Below, piece after piece: positions 49,734 to 60,374 of a stretch of 64,000 bases of DNA (its first letter is position 1; each line of letters begins with the position of its first letter). The notes beneath the pieces are model-generated. The model searched no databases and was not told where the DNA came from. It was given only the letters and a program-made list of their open reading frames with translations. Source of the stretch: Erwinia phyllosphaerae (lineage in GTDB: Bacteria > Pseudomonadota > Gammaproteobacteria > Enterobacterales > Enterobacteriaceae); the NCBI RefSeq assembly GCF_019132875.1, contig NZ_JAHSPF010000004.1, positions 62,001-126,000 of the forward strand, written 5' to 3'. Both the position numbers and the translations under genes were made by a program.

Positions 49734-52252
49734 GTCACTATCTGAAGAAAATTGTCGAATTACTTACCAGCGATGGCCGCCAGTGTCTGGATGCTGCGAT
49801 CAGCCTGGCCGTTAGCCATAACCACCATGAGGTCGGCATTGAACATCTGTTGCTTAGCACCCTTGCGGCACAGCCCATGCTGGTCGAGGAGCTTTGCCTT
49901 AAAGCCGGACTGCGCGGCGATCGGCTGGTTGACGCGCTGCAGCTTACGCTGCAACAGCAGCGCCGTGGTAACACCAGCGGGCCGGTTTTTTCGCTCTCAT
50001 TAGTTAACTATCTGGAAATGGCCTGGCTGCATGCCAGCGTTGTCTGGCAGCACGAGCGGCTTGCCGCCTCCGCTTTTATTGCCTGCCTGCTGGCCCACAG
50101 ATCCGATCATGCCTTTGCACAGGCGCAGGCTATGAGCACGGCCCTGCAATGCGATGCTGAGCTGGCCGACGAGCTGCTCTCTGCCGCCGCGAAAAGCACC
50201 GGCGTCGGTCAGATTGCCGTCAATGCATCTCAGGAGAATACGGCGTTAAAAAAATATACCCACAACCTTACCGAGCGCGCGCGTGAAGGAAAGCTCGATC
50301 CGGTATCGGGGCGCGAATATGAAATTCGCCAGATGACCGATGTGCTGTTGCGTCGTCGGCAGAATAACCCGGTACTGGTTGGCGATCCTGGCGTCGGTAA
50401 AACCGCGCTGGTGGAAGGCCTCGCCCAGCTTATCGTTAGCGGCAATGTGCCGCCACGGCTGCAAAATATGGCGGTACTGGCGCTGGACTTAACATTACTG
50501 CAGGCGGGTGCCAGCGTGAAGGGCGAATTTGAAAAGCGCCTGCAGGCCGTACTGAAAGAGGTAAGGACTTATGCTTCACCGGTTATTTTATTTGTCGATG
50601 AAGCCCACATGCTGATTGGCGCGGGCGGGCAGGCTGGACAGAATGATGCGGCCAACCTGTTAAAACCGGCGCTGGCGCGTGGCGAAATTCGTCTGATTGG
50701 GGCCACCACGTGGGCTGAATATAAAAAGTACTTTGAAAAAGATGCCGCGCTGGCGCGGCGTTTTCAGCGTATTCAGGTTGAAGAGCCGGATACGCCAACG
50801 GCCATCACCATGTTGCGTTCTCTGGCGGGCCGCATCAGCCAGCATCACGGCGTACCGATACCGGACAGCGCTATTGTCGCGGCGGTAGAGCTGTCGCAGC
50901 GTTATATCACCGGAAGGCAGCTTCCCGACAAGGCTATAAGCCTGCTGGATACGGCCTGCGCCAGAGTGTCGCTATCGCAGTGCCATCAACCGCCGGAAAT
51001 TGAAAATCTTAATACCCTGCTGCACAACATCGCGCTGGAACGTCAGAGTATCGCCGACGAGCCGCAAAGCGCGACGCGGCTTGATGAGCTTGCAGAACAC
51101 GAGGCGCAAATAAGGCAAGATCTGGCCGCGCTGGCACCCGTCTGGCAAAACCAGCACGAGCTGGTCAGGCAGATCCTCGCCTGTGAAGATCAAACAGAAA
51201 AACGCAGCCTGCGTCAGCAGCTAACGGCAATGCATCAGGACAGCACGCTGGTGTACGAACGGGTCGATCCGCCTTGCGTGGCGGAGATCATAACCGGCTG
51301 GACAGGGATCCCGGCCAAAAATATGCTCGGCAAAGCGTCGCAACAGCTCGACTGCCTGACGGCGCAGCTTGAACAGCGCGTTATCGGGCAATCGCACGTT
51401 ATCGAGTCCATCGTGCAGCAGATCCGTATTAGTAAAGCCGATTTGAGCGACCCGGAAAAACCTTGTGGCGTATTTATGCTTGCCGGGCCGTCAGGCGTGG
51501 GGAAAACAGAAACGGCGCTGGCGCTGGCCGATCTGCTGTATGGCGGCAGGAGCAATATGATCGCCATAAATATGTCTGAATATCAGGAAGCGCATTCGGT
51601 CGCAGGACTCAAAGGATCGCCTCCGGGTTACGTGGGCTACGGTCAGGGAGGCGTACTGACCGAGGCGGTGCGCCGTCAGCCTTATAGCGTGGTGCTGCTG
51701 GACGAAGCGGAAAAGGCCCATCCGGACGTCATGGAGCTGTTTTATCAGATTTTTGATAAGGGCATGATTGAAGACAGCGAAGGGCAAAAAATAAATTTCC
51801 GCAACACGCTGATTATTTTAACCAGCAATCTGGGAAGCGAGCTGCTGATGGCCGCACCGGATAACCAGGATAGCGTGGCGCTCACCAGACTTATTCGCCC
51901 TGAGTTTGAACGCGTGTTTCGTCCTGCGCTGATGGGCCGACTCACTTTGCTTCCCTGCCTGCCATTACAGGGTGAAACGCTGAAGCGGATTATTGAGCTT
52001 AAGCTGGGCAAACTTTGCCAGCGCTTCGCCGGTGCCCGCCGCCATCGCTCGCTGAGCTATAGCCGTAGCGTCATCAGCTATGTGGCCGATCGTTGCCACG
52101 TTCAGCAGAGCGGAGCGCGCGACATTGATGCGGTGCTGGCGAGAGAACTGTTGCCGTTACTCACCGATCGGGTGCTCAGTGCAGGCGATGATGACCTGCA
52201 TCTTCGCGCAACGGTTTCCGGGCAGCAGCTGGTCCTGAATAAGCGTGCATAA
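49730..52252 (+). CDS. tssH: T6SS sheath-recycling AAA+ ATPase TssH (ClpV)
   Basis: 840 residues from MSHYLKKIVELL (CAGGAAACACC upstream, overlapping tssM). The ClpV-type N-domain (about 1-160) binds contracted TssC. D1 has Walker A GDPGVGKT (218-225) and Walker B VILFVDEAH. D2 has GPSGVGKTE and VVLLDEAEKAHPDV. It disassembles the contracted sheath for reuse. The length is typical of ClpV and shorter than that of housekeeping ClpB with its full middle domain. Confidence 0.95.
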   Translation: MSHYLKKIVELLTSDGRQCLDAAISLAVSHNHHEVGIEHLLLSTLAAQPMLVEELCLKAGLRGDRLVDALQLTLQQQRRGNTSGPVFSLSLVNYLEMAWLHASVVWQHERLAASAFIACLLAHRSDHAFAQAQAMSTALQCDAELADELLSAAAKSTGVGQIAVNASQENTALKKYTHNLTERAREGKLDPVSGREYEIRQMTDVLLRRRQNNPVLVGDPGVGKTALVEGLAQLIVSGNVPPRLQNMAVLALDLTLLQAGASVKGEFEKRLQAVLKEVRTYASPVILFVDEAHMLIGAGGQAGQNDAANLLKPALARGEIRLIGATTWAEYKKYFEKDAALARRFQRIQVEEPDTPTAITMLRSLAGRISQHHGVPIPDSAIVAAVELSQRYITGRQLPDKAISLLDTACARVSLSQCHQPPEIENLNTLLHNIALERQSIADEPQSATRLDELAEHEAQIRQDLAALAPVWQNQHELVRQILACEDQTEKRSLRQQLTAMHQDSTLVYERVDPPCVAEIITGWTGIPAKNMLGKASQQLDCLTAQLEQRVIGQSHVIESIVQQIRISKADLSDPEKPCGVFMLAGPSGVGKTETALALADLLYGGRSNMIAINMSEYQEAHSVAGLKGSPPGYVGYGQGGVLTEAVRRQPYSVVLLDEAEKAHPDVMELFYQIFDKGMIEDSEGQKINFRNTLIILTSNLGSELLMAAPDNQDSVALTRLIRPEFERVFRPALMGRLTLLPCLPLQGETLKRIIELKLGKLCQRFAGARRHRSLSYSRSVISYVADRCHVQQSGARDIDAVLARELLPLLTDRVLSAGDDDLHLRATVSGQQLVLNKRA

Positions 52253-52262
52253 AGGGGCAAGG

Positions 52263-53348
52263 ATGAATGAGCTTTTCAATAAAAAAACGTTAAGGATCAA
52301 CGGCAACGATCCACGCAGGAGCAGAGCTTTTCTGGCGCTAAGCGAGGTAATGAATATGCCGGATCGGCTCCCGTCTGGCGAAAAAGACTGGCAGGCGCTG
52401 GAAAAAACGTACCAGCAGCATCTTCGCCACTACGGGTTTGACCTGCAAAGCGGCTGCTGGTTTTGCCTGATTAATTTACAGCAGCATGGCTGGCAAGGGC
52501 TGGCCCAGGCTTTATCTCTGCTGGTCTGGGCCTGGAGTGAGCCGGACGGCAGAAGCTGCTGGCCTGCGGGTGATGACATGCGTGTCTTGCTGCTGGAGTG
52601 GTTTAACAGCCATGTCGTGACCCGTATTTACACGCTGGAGAGCGAGGTTGCAGGTGGCGAACTGAAGCTGATTGCCCAGGATATTGCGCAGCTTCAGGCA
52701 CAGGCAGAGAAAGCCAACGCCCGCTGTCGCCATGCTTTGCGCAACATTCACTACTTTCTGCAAATTCGAGGGCAGCGGCCTGTGGCGGAAGCCGCGCCAG
52801 CCGTGCAACCTGAACAGCCAGCGGTAAAAGAGGATGCCAGCAAGCCTCGACGACGACGTGACGCCCTGGTCTGGTCTCTTGCTGGTGCGGCCAGCGGCGT
52901 AGCGATAACGTTGCTGACCGTTACGCTAATGCATAAACCCGTGAAGGGGCTACAGGACAATGCGCTTGCTCAGCGCCCGGCGCTGATCTGGCCAAACAAT
53001 GAAGCCAGCCAGCGGTGGCAACAATTGTTACAGGAGAGAGCGGCCAGCCTGCCTTCTACGGCAGGTTACGGCCGGGTTCTCGCCAGGCTGGATGAGCTGG
53101 ATGCGCAGCTTCTGGCCGCAGAACAGCGAAAGGGAAGTTATCTCACCATTTCAGAACTGAAAAGCATCTCCTGGACTTTGCGTCGTGAACTGGAAAGCGC
53201 CGGGCCGCTGCCGGAGCAGCTGTTACAACAGGCAGGATCCCTGGCCCAGCTGCAACAGATAGCAGAGCGTCTGGATGCGCTGACCGCGTTCTATTTGCTC
53301 AGGCAGCAACAAATACTGGCACAGGAAAACGGTGCAAGTCCTTCGTAA
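52263..53348 (+). CDS. T6SS VasL-like protein (ImpA/VasL domain, one membrane helix)
   Basis: 361 residues from MNELFNKKTLRIN; AAGGGGCAAGG lies directly before the ATG, and an upstream in-frame Met overlaps tssH. The N-terminal region (about 10-165) resembles the ImpA-related VasL domain: YGFDLQSGCWFCLINLQQHGWQGLAQALSLLVWAWSE. A basic stretch (SKPRRRRD), one membrane helix (about 207-225) and a helical periplasmic C-terminus follow. VasL/TssA-family membrane proteins end several enterobacterial T6SS operons and are thought to help stabilise or stop the growing tail. Last gene of the operon. Confidence 0.78.
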   Translation: MNELFNKKTLRINGNDPRRSRAFLALSEVMNMPDRLPSGEKDWQALEKTYQQHLRHYGFDLQSGCWFCLINLQQHGWQGLAQALSLLVWAWSEPDGRSCWPAGDDMRVLLLEWFNSHVVTRIYTLESEVAGGELKLIAQDIAQLQAQAEKANARCRHALRNIHYFLQIRGQRPVAEAAPAVQPEQPAVKEDASKPRRRRDALVWSLAGAASGVAITLLTVTLMHKPVKGLQDNALAQRPALIWPNNEASQRWQQLLQERAASLPSTAGYGRVLARLDELDAQLLAAEQRKGSYLTISELKSISWTLRRELESAGPLPEQLLQQAGSLAQLQQIAERLDALTAFYLLRQQQILAQENGASPS

Positions 53349-53446
53349 GTTGTCGACAAACAGATTGCCTTACATTTGTTACCGCGCAACCGCCGGAGCC
53401 TGTTCTAAGCTAAAAGCTGGATTAAGCAAATGTGACGCGGAGTGGT

Positions 53447-55768
53447 ATGAAACAGGAAAATAAAACAATCGGTATTGCGCCCTATGGCGGTTCAGCCGGC
53501 GGCTGGGGTGCACTGAAAGCCGTTGCCGACGCGCTGCGTGGCCAGATGTCTGTAAAGCAGGATGTCATTGCTCTTTTTAAAGTTAACCAGCCGCAGGGGT
53601 TTGACTGTCCGGGCTGTGCATGGCCCGATCCTCGCCACGGCTCCTCTTTCGAATTTTGTGAAAATGGCGCGAAGGCCGTCTCCTGGGAAGCCACCAGCAA
53701 GCGCACCACGCCCGAATTTTTCTCTGCCCATACCGTCAGTGAACTGTGGCACCGCAACGCTTTTGAGCTGGAAGGCGAAGGCCGCCTGACGCATCCTATG
53801 AAATATGATGCGGCAACCGACACTTATCAGCCTATCGAATGGGAAACCGCCTTTCGTGAAATAGGCGAAAAGCTGCAAAGCTATGACGATCCGGACAGCG
53901 TGGAGTTTTATACCTCTGGCAGGGCTTCCAACGAAGCGGCCTTCCTGTGGCAGCTCTTTGCGCGCGAATACGGCACCAATAACTTCCCGGACTGTTCCAA
54001 CATGTGCCACGAGCCGACCAGCGTGGGCCTGCCGCAGTCAATCGGCATCGGTAAAGGTACCATTGAGCTGGAAGATTTTGACCATTGCGATCTAGTTATC
54101 TGCATTGGCCACAATCCCGGTACCAACCATCCAAGGATGCTGGGCACGCTACGGGAAGTCTCTAAGCGTGGCGCAACTATCGTCGCAATTAATCCGCTGC
54201 GCGAGCGCGGTCTGGAACGTTTCACCTCGCCGCAAAGCCCGGTTGAAATGCTTTCGCTCAGCTCCACCGAGCTGGCTTCCACCTACTATAAAGTGCGGGT
54301 AGGTGGCGATGCGGCGATGCTGAAAGGCGTCATGAAATGCCTGCTTAGCATGCACGATAAAGCACTGGCAGCCGGTCAGCCTGGCGTGCTGGATGAAGCG
54401 TTTATCAATGAGCACACGCAGGACTTTGAAGCGCTAAAAGCCGATCTGGAGAGCACCGACTGGCAGCATATCTTCAAAGTTTCCGGGATGTCGTTTGAAG
54501 AAATTCAAAAAATTGCGCGGCTCTATGCCGCTTCTGAGAGAACCATCATCTGCTACGGCATGGGGATTACGCAGCATCAGTACGGCACGCAAAACGTTCA
54601 GCAGATTGCTAACCTGCTGCTGATGCGCGGCAATATCGGAAAAAAAGGCGCCGGAATTTGCCCGCTGCGCGGTCATTCTAACGTGCAGGGCGATCGTACC
54701 GTCGGCATTACCGAAATTCCGCCGCAGACGCTGCTGGACAGCCTTGAGAAGGTCTTCGGCTTTAAGCCGCCACAGCACCATGGTCACGGTGCCGTGCAGG
54801 CGATTCAGGCGATTCGTGACGGTCATTCGAAAGCGCTGCTTTGTCTGGGCGGTAACCTGGCGGAAGCCATCTCCGATCCGCAGCAGACTTTCGAAGCGAT
54901 GCGCAAGCTCGACCTGGTGGTGCATATGGCGACCAAGCTGAATCGTTCACATCTGCTGCTGGGCAAACACAACTATCTGCTGCCGGTGCTTGGCCGTACC
55001 GAAATTGACCGACAGGCTTCTGGCGAACAAAGCGTCACCGTCGAAGATTCTATGTCAATGGTGCATGCTTCCCGCGGATCGCTGAAACCCGCCTCGCCAT
55101 GGCTGAAGTCAGAACCCGCTATCGTGGCCGGGCTGGCGAAGGCAACGCTGCCTGACACTAAGGTGAACTGGGACAGAATGATCGGCGATTACAGTTTTAT
55201 TCGCGAAGCCATTGAAGCAGTATTTCCGGCGTTTAAGGACTTTAATCGCAAGATCCTGCAACCGGGTGGTTTTAGGCTTTATAACGCGGCGTCCGAACGT
55301 AAATGGCTGACGCCATCCGGACGGGCGGAGTTTAAGGTGATGCAGGGCATTAATGAAGATCCTCGCTCGCTGAAATGCCACGATCTGGTGCTGACCACGC
55401 TGCGCAGCCACGACCAGTACAACACGACGCTCTATGGTTTAAACGATCGCTATCGTGGGGTAACCGGCAGGCGAGATGTTCTGTTTATTTCTGCTGAAGA
55501 GGCGGAAAGCCGTCAGCTGCGCGTGGGGGATAAGGTAAATATGGTTGCGCTCGATCCGGAAGGCAACAAAACTTCGCGACGGCTGGATAACCTGACGATA
55601 GTGGTGTACGACATGGCACCGGGTTCGGTCGCCGCCTACTATCCGGAAGCTAACGTGATGGTGCCGCTGGACAGCTTTGACACCGAAAGCGGGATCCCGG
55701 CCTATAAAAGCATTCCGATTGTGCTGGAGCATGCAGAGGCAACGGAAACGTCGGGGACGCTACGCTAA
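53447..55768 (+). CDS. ydeP: FdhF/YdeP-family molybdopterin oxidoreductase
   Basis: 773 residues from [24 protein letters not shown], very similar to E. coli YdeP (759 aa) throughout: [76 protein letters not shown] and [23 protein letters not shown]. Binding of bis-MGD molybdenum and one Fe-S cluster is expected. The substrate is not known, but E. coli ydeP contributes to EvgA-linked acid resistance. GGAG lies 4 bases before this ATG. It starts 98 bases after the T6SS operon and ends in a strong terminator, so it is probably separate. Confidence 0.88.
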   Translation: MKQENKTIGIAPYGGSAGGWGALKAVADALRGQMSVKQDVIALFKVNQPQGFDCPGCAWPDPRHGSSFEFCENGAKAVSWEATSKRTTPEFFSAHTVSELWHRNAFELEGEGRLTHPMKYDAATDTYQPIEWETAFREIGEKLQSYDDPDSVEFYTSGRASNEAAFLWQLFAREYGTNNFPDCSNMCHEPTSVGLPQSIGIGKGTIELEDFDHCDLVICIGHNPGTNHPRMLGTLREVSKRGATIVAINPLRERGLERFTSPQSPVEMLSLSSTELASTYYKVRVGGDAAMLKGVMKCLLSMHDKALAAGQPGVLDEAFINEHTQDFEALKADLESTDWQHIFKVSGMSFEEIQKIARLYAASERTIICYGMGITQHQYGTQNVQQIANLLLMRGNIGKKGAGICPLRGHSNVQGDRTVGITEIPPQTLLDSLEKVFGFKPPQHHGHGAVQAIQAIRDGHSKALLCLGGNLAEAISDPQQTFEAMRKLDLVVHMATKLNRSHLLLGKHNYLLPVLGRTEIDRQASGEQSVTVEDSMSMVHASRGSLKPASPWLKSEPAIVAGLAKATLPDTKVNWDRMIGDYSFIREAIEAVFPAFKDFNRKILQPGGFRLYNAASERKWLTPSGRAEFKVMQGINEDPRSLKCHDLVLTTLRSHDQYNTTLYGLNDRYRGVTGRRDVLFISAEEAESRQLRVGDKVNMVALDPEGNKTSRRLDNLTIVVYDMAPGSVAAYYPEANVMVPLDSFDTESGIPAYKSIPIVLEHAEATETSGTLR

Positions 55769-55845
55769 GAGAACAGAGGTAACCGCGTTGTTGGGCGGAA
55801 CATTTTCTATACAGGGGGATCGTTTCAGACGCGGGTGCAAAAGAA

Positions 55846-55876
55846 AAAGGGCGGCTACCAGCCGCCCTTTATTTTT
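55846..55876. terminator. Bidirectional terminator between ydeP and mqo
   Basis: 10-bp stem AAAGGGCGGC/GCCGCCCTTT with a 5-base loop, T-rich on the right (ATTTTTA) and A-rich on the left. Ideal for two convergent genes. Confidence 0.88.
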
Positions 55877-55901
55877 AGCTTTCTCACGTATAAAGCGAAG
55901 C

Positions 55902-57554
55902 TTACAGCGCCATATCGTGTTTGGCCGGGGTTTTCTCCGCCTGGCCGGTAATGGTTGACTGTGCAGGTTCCTGAGCAGGCATGTTAATGACCGGTGGTTT
56001 GGTCAGCTGTAAGGTTTCTGCCGTGTCATCCCAGACTTTCTGCGTCAGCGCGGTGTTGCCGTTCAGCGTCTGGCCGTAAGTCGGCACAACTTTATGGATC
56101 TTTTCCTGCCATTCAGGTGAGTTAAACTGCTCCGGGAACAGCTTCTTCATCACGTTAATAGCGATAGGGGCCGCGGTAGAAGCACCCGGCGAGGCGCCAA
56201 GCAGGGCCGCAACGGTTTTCTGCTGGTCGGTAACGATTTCCGTTCCCAGCTTCAGCACGCCGCCTTTATCCGCGTCTTTCTTGATAATCTGTACGCGTTG
56301 ACCTGCCTGAATCAGCTTCCAGTCTTCTTTCTTCGCGTCCGGATAGTACTCTTTCAGCGAAGCGAAACGGTCGTCGTCGCTCAGCATAACCTGACCGATC
56401 AGGTATTTCACCAGGTCAAAGTTATCCAGGCCAACGTGCGTCATCGGCATAAAGTTGCTGGTGGTAGTGGTGCCCAGCAGATCGAACAGCGAACCATTTT
56501 TCAGGAATTTGGTAGAGAAGGTCGCGAACGGCCCAAACAGCACTACACGCTTACCGTCCAGGTTACGCGCATCCAGATGCGGTACGGACATTGGCGGCGC
56601 GCCTACGGAAGCCTGACCGTAAACTTTTTCCAGGTGACGGCTGGTAATGGCCGGGTTTTCAGTGACCAGGAACGAACCGCCAACCGGGAAGCCCGCATAG
56701 TTGTCTGCTTCCGGAATACCGGTTTTCTGTAACAGCTTCAGCGCGCCGCCGCCAGCGCCGATAAAGACATATTTCGCGTCGATAGCGCGCTCGCTGCCGT
56801 TTTTCACGTCTTTGATCGTGACGTGCCAGGAGTTGTCGCCGTTACGTTTGAAATCGGTCACTTCTGACGACGTTTCCAGCTTAAAGTTGCTGTTTTTCTG
56901 CAGGCTGGCGGTCAGCTGACGAGTGATTTCACCGTAGTTTACGTCGGTGCCGACTGGCGTCCAGGTCGCGGCAACTTTCTGCTTAGGATCGCGGCCTTCG
57001 ATAATCAGCGGTGCCCACTGCTTGATCTGATCCTGATCGGTAGAGAATTTCATGCCCTGGAACAGGGTGGTTTTTTGCAGCGCGGCGTAGCGCTTGCTGA
57101 GATAGTTAACGTTGTCGTCGCCCCAGACAAAGCTCATGTGTGGCGTCGAGTTAATGAAAGAGTGCGGGTTGTTCAGCACGCCGCTTTTTACCTGAGAAGT
57201 CCAGAACTGGCGGGAAATCATAAAGGCTTCGTTGATTTCCAGCGCTTTGCTGACGTCGATAGTCCCGTCGGCGCGCTCAGGCGTATAGTTCAGTTCCATG
57301 TTGGCGGAGTGGCCAGTACCGGCGTTGTTCCAGCCGTTGGAAGACTCAAGCGCCACGGCATCCAGTTTTTCCACCATGATCTGTTTCCAGTCTGGCTGCA
57401 CGTCTTCCAGCATCGTACCCAGCGAGGCGCTCATGATGCCGCCGCCGATCAGCAGGACGTCGGTTTTCTCTGGTGTAGTTTCAGCGTGGATCGCTGAAGA
57501 AATCAGTAAAGTTGACAGCGAAAGCGATGTAAGAAGCTTTTTTGATTTATTCAT
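55902..57554 (-). CDS. mqo: Malate:quinone oxidoreductase
   Basis: 550 residues. The FAD-binding motif [19 protein letters not shown] is at about 31-49, followed by [35 protein letters not shown] and [14 protein letters not shown], closely matching E. coli Mqo. As in E. coli, the protein begins with a signal-like segment (about 1-24, LLISSAIHA) and ends with DMAL. It oxidises malate to oxaloacetate, feeding electrons to ubiquinone. Monocistronic; its promoter region contains a 12-base direct repeat. Confidence 0.95.
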   Translation of the reverse strand: MNKSKKLLTSLSLSTLLISSAIHAETTPEKTDVLLIGGGIMSASLGTMLEDVQPDWKQIMVEKLDAVALESSNGWNNAGTGHSANMELNYTPERADGTIDVSKALEINEAFMISRQFWTSQVKSGVLNNPHSFINSTPHMSFVWGDDNVNYLSKRYAALQKTTLFQGMKFSTDQDQIKQWAPLIIEGRDPKQKVAATWTPVGTDVNYGEITRQLTASLQKNSNFKLETSSEVTDFKRNGDNSWHVTIKDVKNGSERAIDAKYVFIGAGGGALKLLQKTGIPEADNYAGFPVGGSFLVTENPAITSRHLEKVYGQASVGAPPMSVPHLDARNLDGKRVVLFGPFATFSTKFLKNGSLFDLLGTTTTSNFMPMTHVGLDNFDLVKYLIGQVMLSDDDRFASLKEYYPDAKKEDWKLIQAGQRVQIIKKDADKGGVLKLGTEIVTDQQKTVAALLGASPGASTAAPIAINVMKKLFPEQFNSPEWQEKIHKVVPTYGQTLNGNTALTQKVWDDTAETLQLTKPPVINMPAQEPAQSTITGQAEKTPAKHDMAL

Positions 57555-57837
57555 GGCAGGTCACAAGTCGGAATTTGACATTAGTTAAAAAGTGGTTGTA
57601 AATATTAAAATATTGTTATGCCGAATGGCACCTGTTTTTAGTTACAAAACTAAAAAATGTCATATTTAAGTTAATTTAGTTACAAATGACGGGTGGCTGG
57701 CGGGTTGATTGTTACATAACTTACCAAAAATAGTGCTTTCACTCTCTGCGCACGGATGCCAGCAATAACTACAGAGGGCAGTATTGTTAAATTACTTCGC
57801 TATGTTGAAAGGCAAAAAGCGGGGTCGGACGTGCGGT
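57555..57837. other. mqo upstream region with a 12-base direct repeat
   Basis: Gene-free and AT-rich near mqo. TTTAGTTACAAA occurs at 57637-57648 and again at 57675-57686 (38 bases start to start), which could be a regulator site in the mqo promoter. Nothing else stands out. Confidence 0.5.
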
Positions 57838-57845
57838 AAAATGAC

Positions 57846-57865
57846 GCCGGTCTGCAAAGACCGGC
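57846..57865 (-). terminator. Terminator after treY
   Basis: 8-bp stem GCCGGTCT/AGACCGGC with a 4-base loop, 8 bases beyond the treY stop. On the minus strand it is followed by GTCATTTT. Confidence 0.7.
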
Positions 57866-57872
57866 ATCTGAG

Positions 57873-60374
57873 TTAACGACTAAGCAAAATCAGCGGCGAG
57901 CGGCAGTCGAGACCGTTCAGATTAATGCTGCTTTCCAGCGCCAGTTCTTCGCCGCTGAGAACATTGTAATAGCGGCGATGGGCAAGCTGTGACGGTAACG
58001 CGATGTCGGTATCCTTCCAGTGGCCTTGCTGCATTAAATCCAGCACAAGCCTTGGCGTAATAACGATTAACGCGGCATCATCACCCGTTCGCGCATACGC
58101 CACCACATTCTTAGCTCGGATGCCGCTTACCGTCAGCGGCAGATAAGCGCCTTTGCGAAACAGTTCCGGCTGCTGATGACGTAAAGGCAGCACGCTGGCA
58201 ATAAGATGCTGCTTCAAACGGCCATCCAGCCAGTGCTCTTCGCGGCTGAAGTCTACGGATGCGGTATCTTGCAGCAACTTCTCCAGCGCGGCGAAATCGG
58301 GTTCGCGACGGTTGTCAGGATCGACCAGGCTGAAATCCAGCGTTTCGCTTCCCTGATAAATATCCGGCACGCCAGGCGCCGTCAGCTTTATGGCTGTCTG
58401 GGCAAGGCTGTTAACCAGGCCCGCGTGAATAAACGGCTGTAGCGCCGATGTGAAATCCAGCAGAAAAGCCTTATTTTCCGGCGAGAGCAGGTGACGGACA
58501 TAGTCCAGCACGGCATTCTCGTAAATTTCGTTGCTGTCTGCCCAGTCTGTACGCAGCTTCGCTTCGCGTAGCGCTTTCTCGACAAAGCCCAGGAATCGCT
58601 CCTCCAGCGCTTTTAATCCTGCGGCGTCATCGGGCTGAAGCTGAGGTGGCCAGACGCCGGCCAGCGCCTGATACAGCATCCATTCTACCGCCGGTTTAGG
58701 CGCCGGGCCGTCCGTCAGCTTCATCACCTTAACGTGATTCATCTGCCGCCAGCGGTTAACGTGTTCAGCCCACTTCTCCGGCGCTTCGGTCAGCGTATAA
58801 AGCCGTGCGCGGGCATCTTCGCCGCGCTTGGTATCGTGGGTGGTGGTGCCGGAAAGCCCATCCGGCTGCCGTTCCAGTCGCGTTTGCATTTCCGCATGGA
58901 AGCGTGCCAGCGAAAAGGTATCCGGCATCGGTTCGGCACCCACTTCGTTCAGCGCCAGCGCAAGATGCAAACGGAAGAACAGCGTGTCTTCGACCGATTT
59001 TGCCATCAGCGGCCCGGTCAGCTGCTGGAAGCGCGTACGGAAAACGGCGGCTTCCTGCTGTGCCGCCGCTGAAACTTCGCCAGCCAGCACGCGCGTCAGG
59101 AAGCCCAGCGTTTCACGATCGGCCGTCTGTACTTTTTCCACGACTTTCAGCAGAAGATCGGCATCGGCCGCCGGTAACCCTTCGGCTGTACCATAAGTAC
59201 GATAAACAGGGAAGGCCACCAGCAGCTCACGCAGCGCTGAGAGCAAGGCTTTTTCATCCGTGTTTTCGTTATCGCGACGGGCAATGGAAAGCGCCAGCTG
59301 TAATAGCCTGTTTGCCTCTCCGGCAAAATTGCGTGTCGCCATCAACATTTTGGCCGCGCGCAGTTCAGCATCGACATCTACCGGCTTGCCCAGGATCTCT
59401 TCATAGGTTTTGCGCAGCGTCCGGATTTTGTCGCCATCCACCAGCGCTTCCGCCAGAGTGGCGATAAACTCGTAGCCGGTGGTGCCGGAAACGGGCCAGT
59501 CCGCCGGCAGCTGCTCATCTTTGGCCAGAATTTTTTCGACCGTAAGGTAGCAATTTGGGCCCACGGCCTGACGTAAACGCTCCAGATACCCTTTGGGATC
59601 GGCAAGGCCATCGACGTGATCGAGACGCAGCCCGTCAACCGCCCCGGAATGCACCAGCTCTAGCGCCAGACGATGCGCATCGTTGAACACGGCTTCGTCT
59701 TCAACCCGCACGCCAGCCAGCCCGGTTATTTCAAAAAAGCGGCGATAAGAAAGATCGCGCGGCGCGTCACGCCAGCTCATCAACTGATAGGGCTGCTGCT
59801 CGTGCAGCTCCGCTATTTTTGCGCTGTCGGTCAGCTGAAGCACTTCTTCTTCACGACCCTGCCAGCTGTCGGGCGTCAGTGGATAAAACGTTTCGTAATA
59901 GGCCAGCGCCGGTTTGCCGGTTTGCGGATCGGGCCGAACGGTGATCGCACCATTTTCCAGCTCGGTGGCAAAGTCATCGCCAAGGAACGGCAGCGTCAGG
60001 CGGCGCGACCAGTCGATATCAAAGTAACGGGCGTAACGGCTTTTTTCACCATACTCAACCACGTCGCGCCACCAGGCGTTTTCCAGCGAAGAAGCCATAT
60101 GGTTTGGCACAATATCTAAAATCAGGCCCAGCCCGGCGTCCTTCAGGGCTTTTACCATGCGCTCAAAGCCCTGACGGCCACCGATGGCGGGGTCGATCTC
60201 GTTGGCGTCGGTGACATCGTACCCGTGCGTGGAGCCGGAAAGCGCCGTAAAGATGGGTGAAGCATAAAGATGACTGATGCCAAGCGCCTTAAAATAAGGC
60301 ACCAGCGCGGCGGCACGATCAAAGGTCATACCGTTACGAAACTGAATGCGGTAGGTCGCTGCGGGAATATTCAC
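57873..60374 (-). CDS. treY: Maltooligosyl trehalose synthase TreY
   Basis: 833 residues, GH13 TIM-barrel enzyme. ATYRIQFRNGMTFDRAAALVPYFKALGISHLYASPI, GYDVTD, ILDIVPNHMA, GLRLDHVDGLADPKGYL (nucleophile Asp), YLTVEKIL (acid Glu) and GTTTHDTKRGED are all present. It converts the reducing-end maltose unit of maltodextrins to trehalose. Its first bases overlap treZ by 4, giving a leftward treZ-treY operon that makes trehalose from glycogen-type glucans. The usual third partner, a glycogen-debranching TreX/GlgX gene, is not in the window. Confidence 0.94.
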   Translation of the reverse strand: MNIPAATYRIQFRNGMTFDRAAALVPYFKALGISHLYASPIFTALSGSTHGYDVTDANEIDPAIGGRQGFERMVKALKDAGLGLILDIVPNHMASSLENAWWRDVVEYGEKSRYARYFDIDWSRRLTLPFLGDDFATELENGAITVRPDPQTGKPALAYYETFYPLTPDSWQGREEEVLQLTDSAKIAELHEQQPYQLMSWRDAPRDLSYRRFFEITGLAGVRVEDEAVFNDAHRLALELVHSGAVDGLRLDHVDGLADPKGYLERLRQAVGPNCYLTVEKILAKDEQLPADWPVSGTTGYEFIATLAEALVDGDKIRTLRKTYEEILGKPVDVDAELRAAKMLMATRNFAGEANRLLQLALSIARRDNENTDEKALLSALRELLVAFPVYRTYGTAEGLPAADADLLLKVVEKVQTADRETLGFLTRVLAGEVSAAAQQEAAVFRTRFQQLTGPLMAKSVEDTLFFRLHLALALNEVGAEPMPDTFSLARFHAEMQTRLERQPDGLSGTTTHDTKRGEDARARLYTLTEAPEKWAEHVNRWRQMNHVKVMKLTDGPAPKPAVEWMLYQALAGVWPPQLQPDDAAGLKALEERFLGFVEKALREAKLRTDWADSNEIYENAVLDYVRHLLSPENKAFLLDFTSALQPFIHAGLVNSLAQTAIKLTAPGVPDIYQGSETLDFSLVDPDNRREPDFAALEKLLQDTASVDFSREEHWLDGRLKQHLIASVLPLRHQQPELFRKGAYLPLTVSGIRAKNVVAYARTGDDAALIVITPRLVLDLMQQGHWKDTDIALPSQLAHRRYYNVLSGEELALESSINLNGLDCRSPLILLSR

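Noticed and set aside
53492..54010. 172-codon minus-strand frame over ydeP
   Set aside because: Shadow of the strongly conserved YdeP sequence.
58805..59467. Long + strand open frame (220 codons) antisense to treY
   Set aside because: The opposite strand is an unambiguous TreY with all catalytic motifs. The frame is Arg/Pro/Ala-rich, a typical shadow of GC-rich coding DNA.
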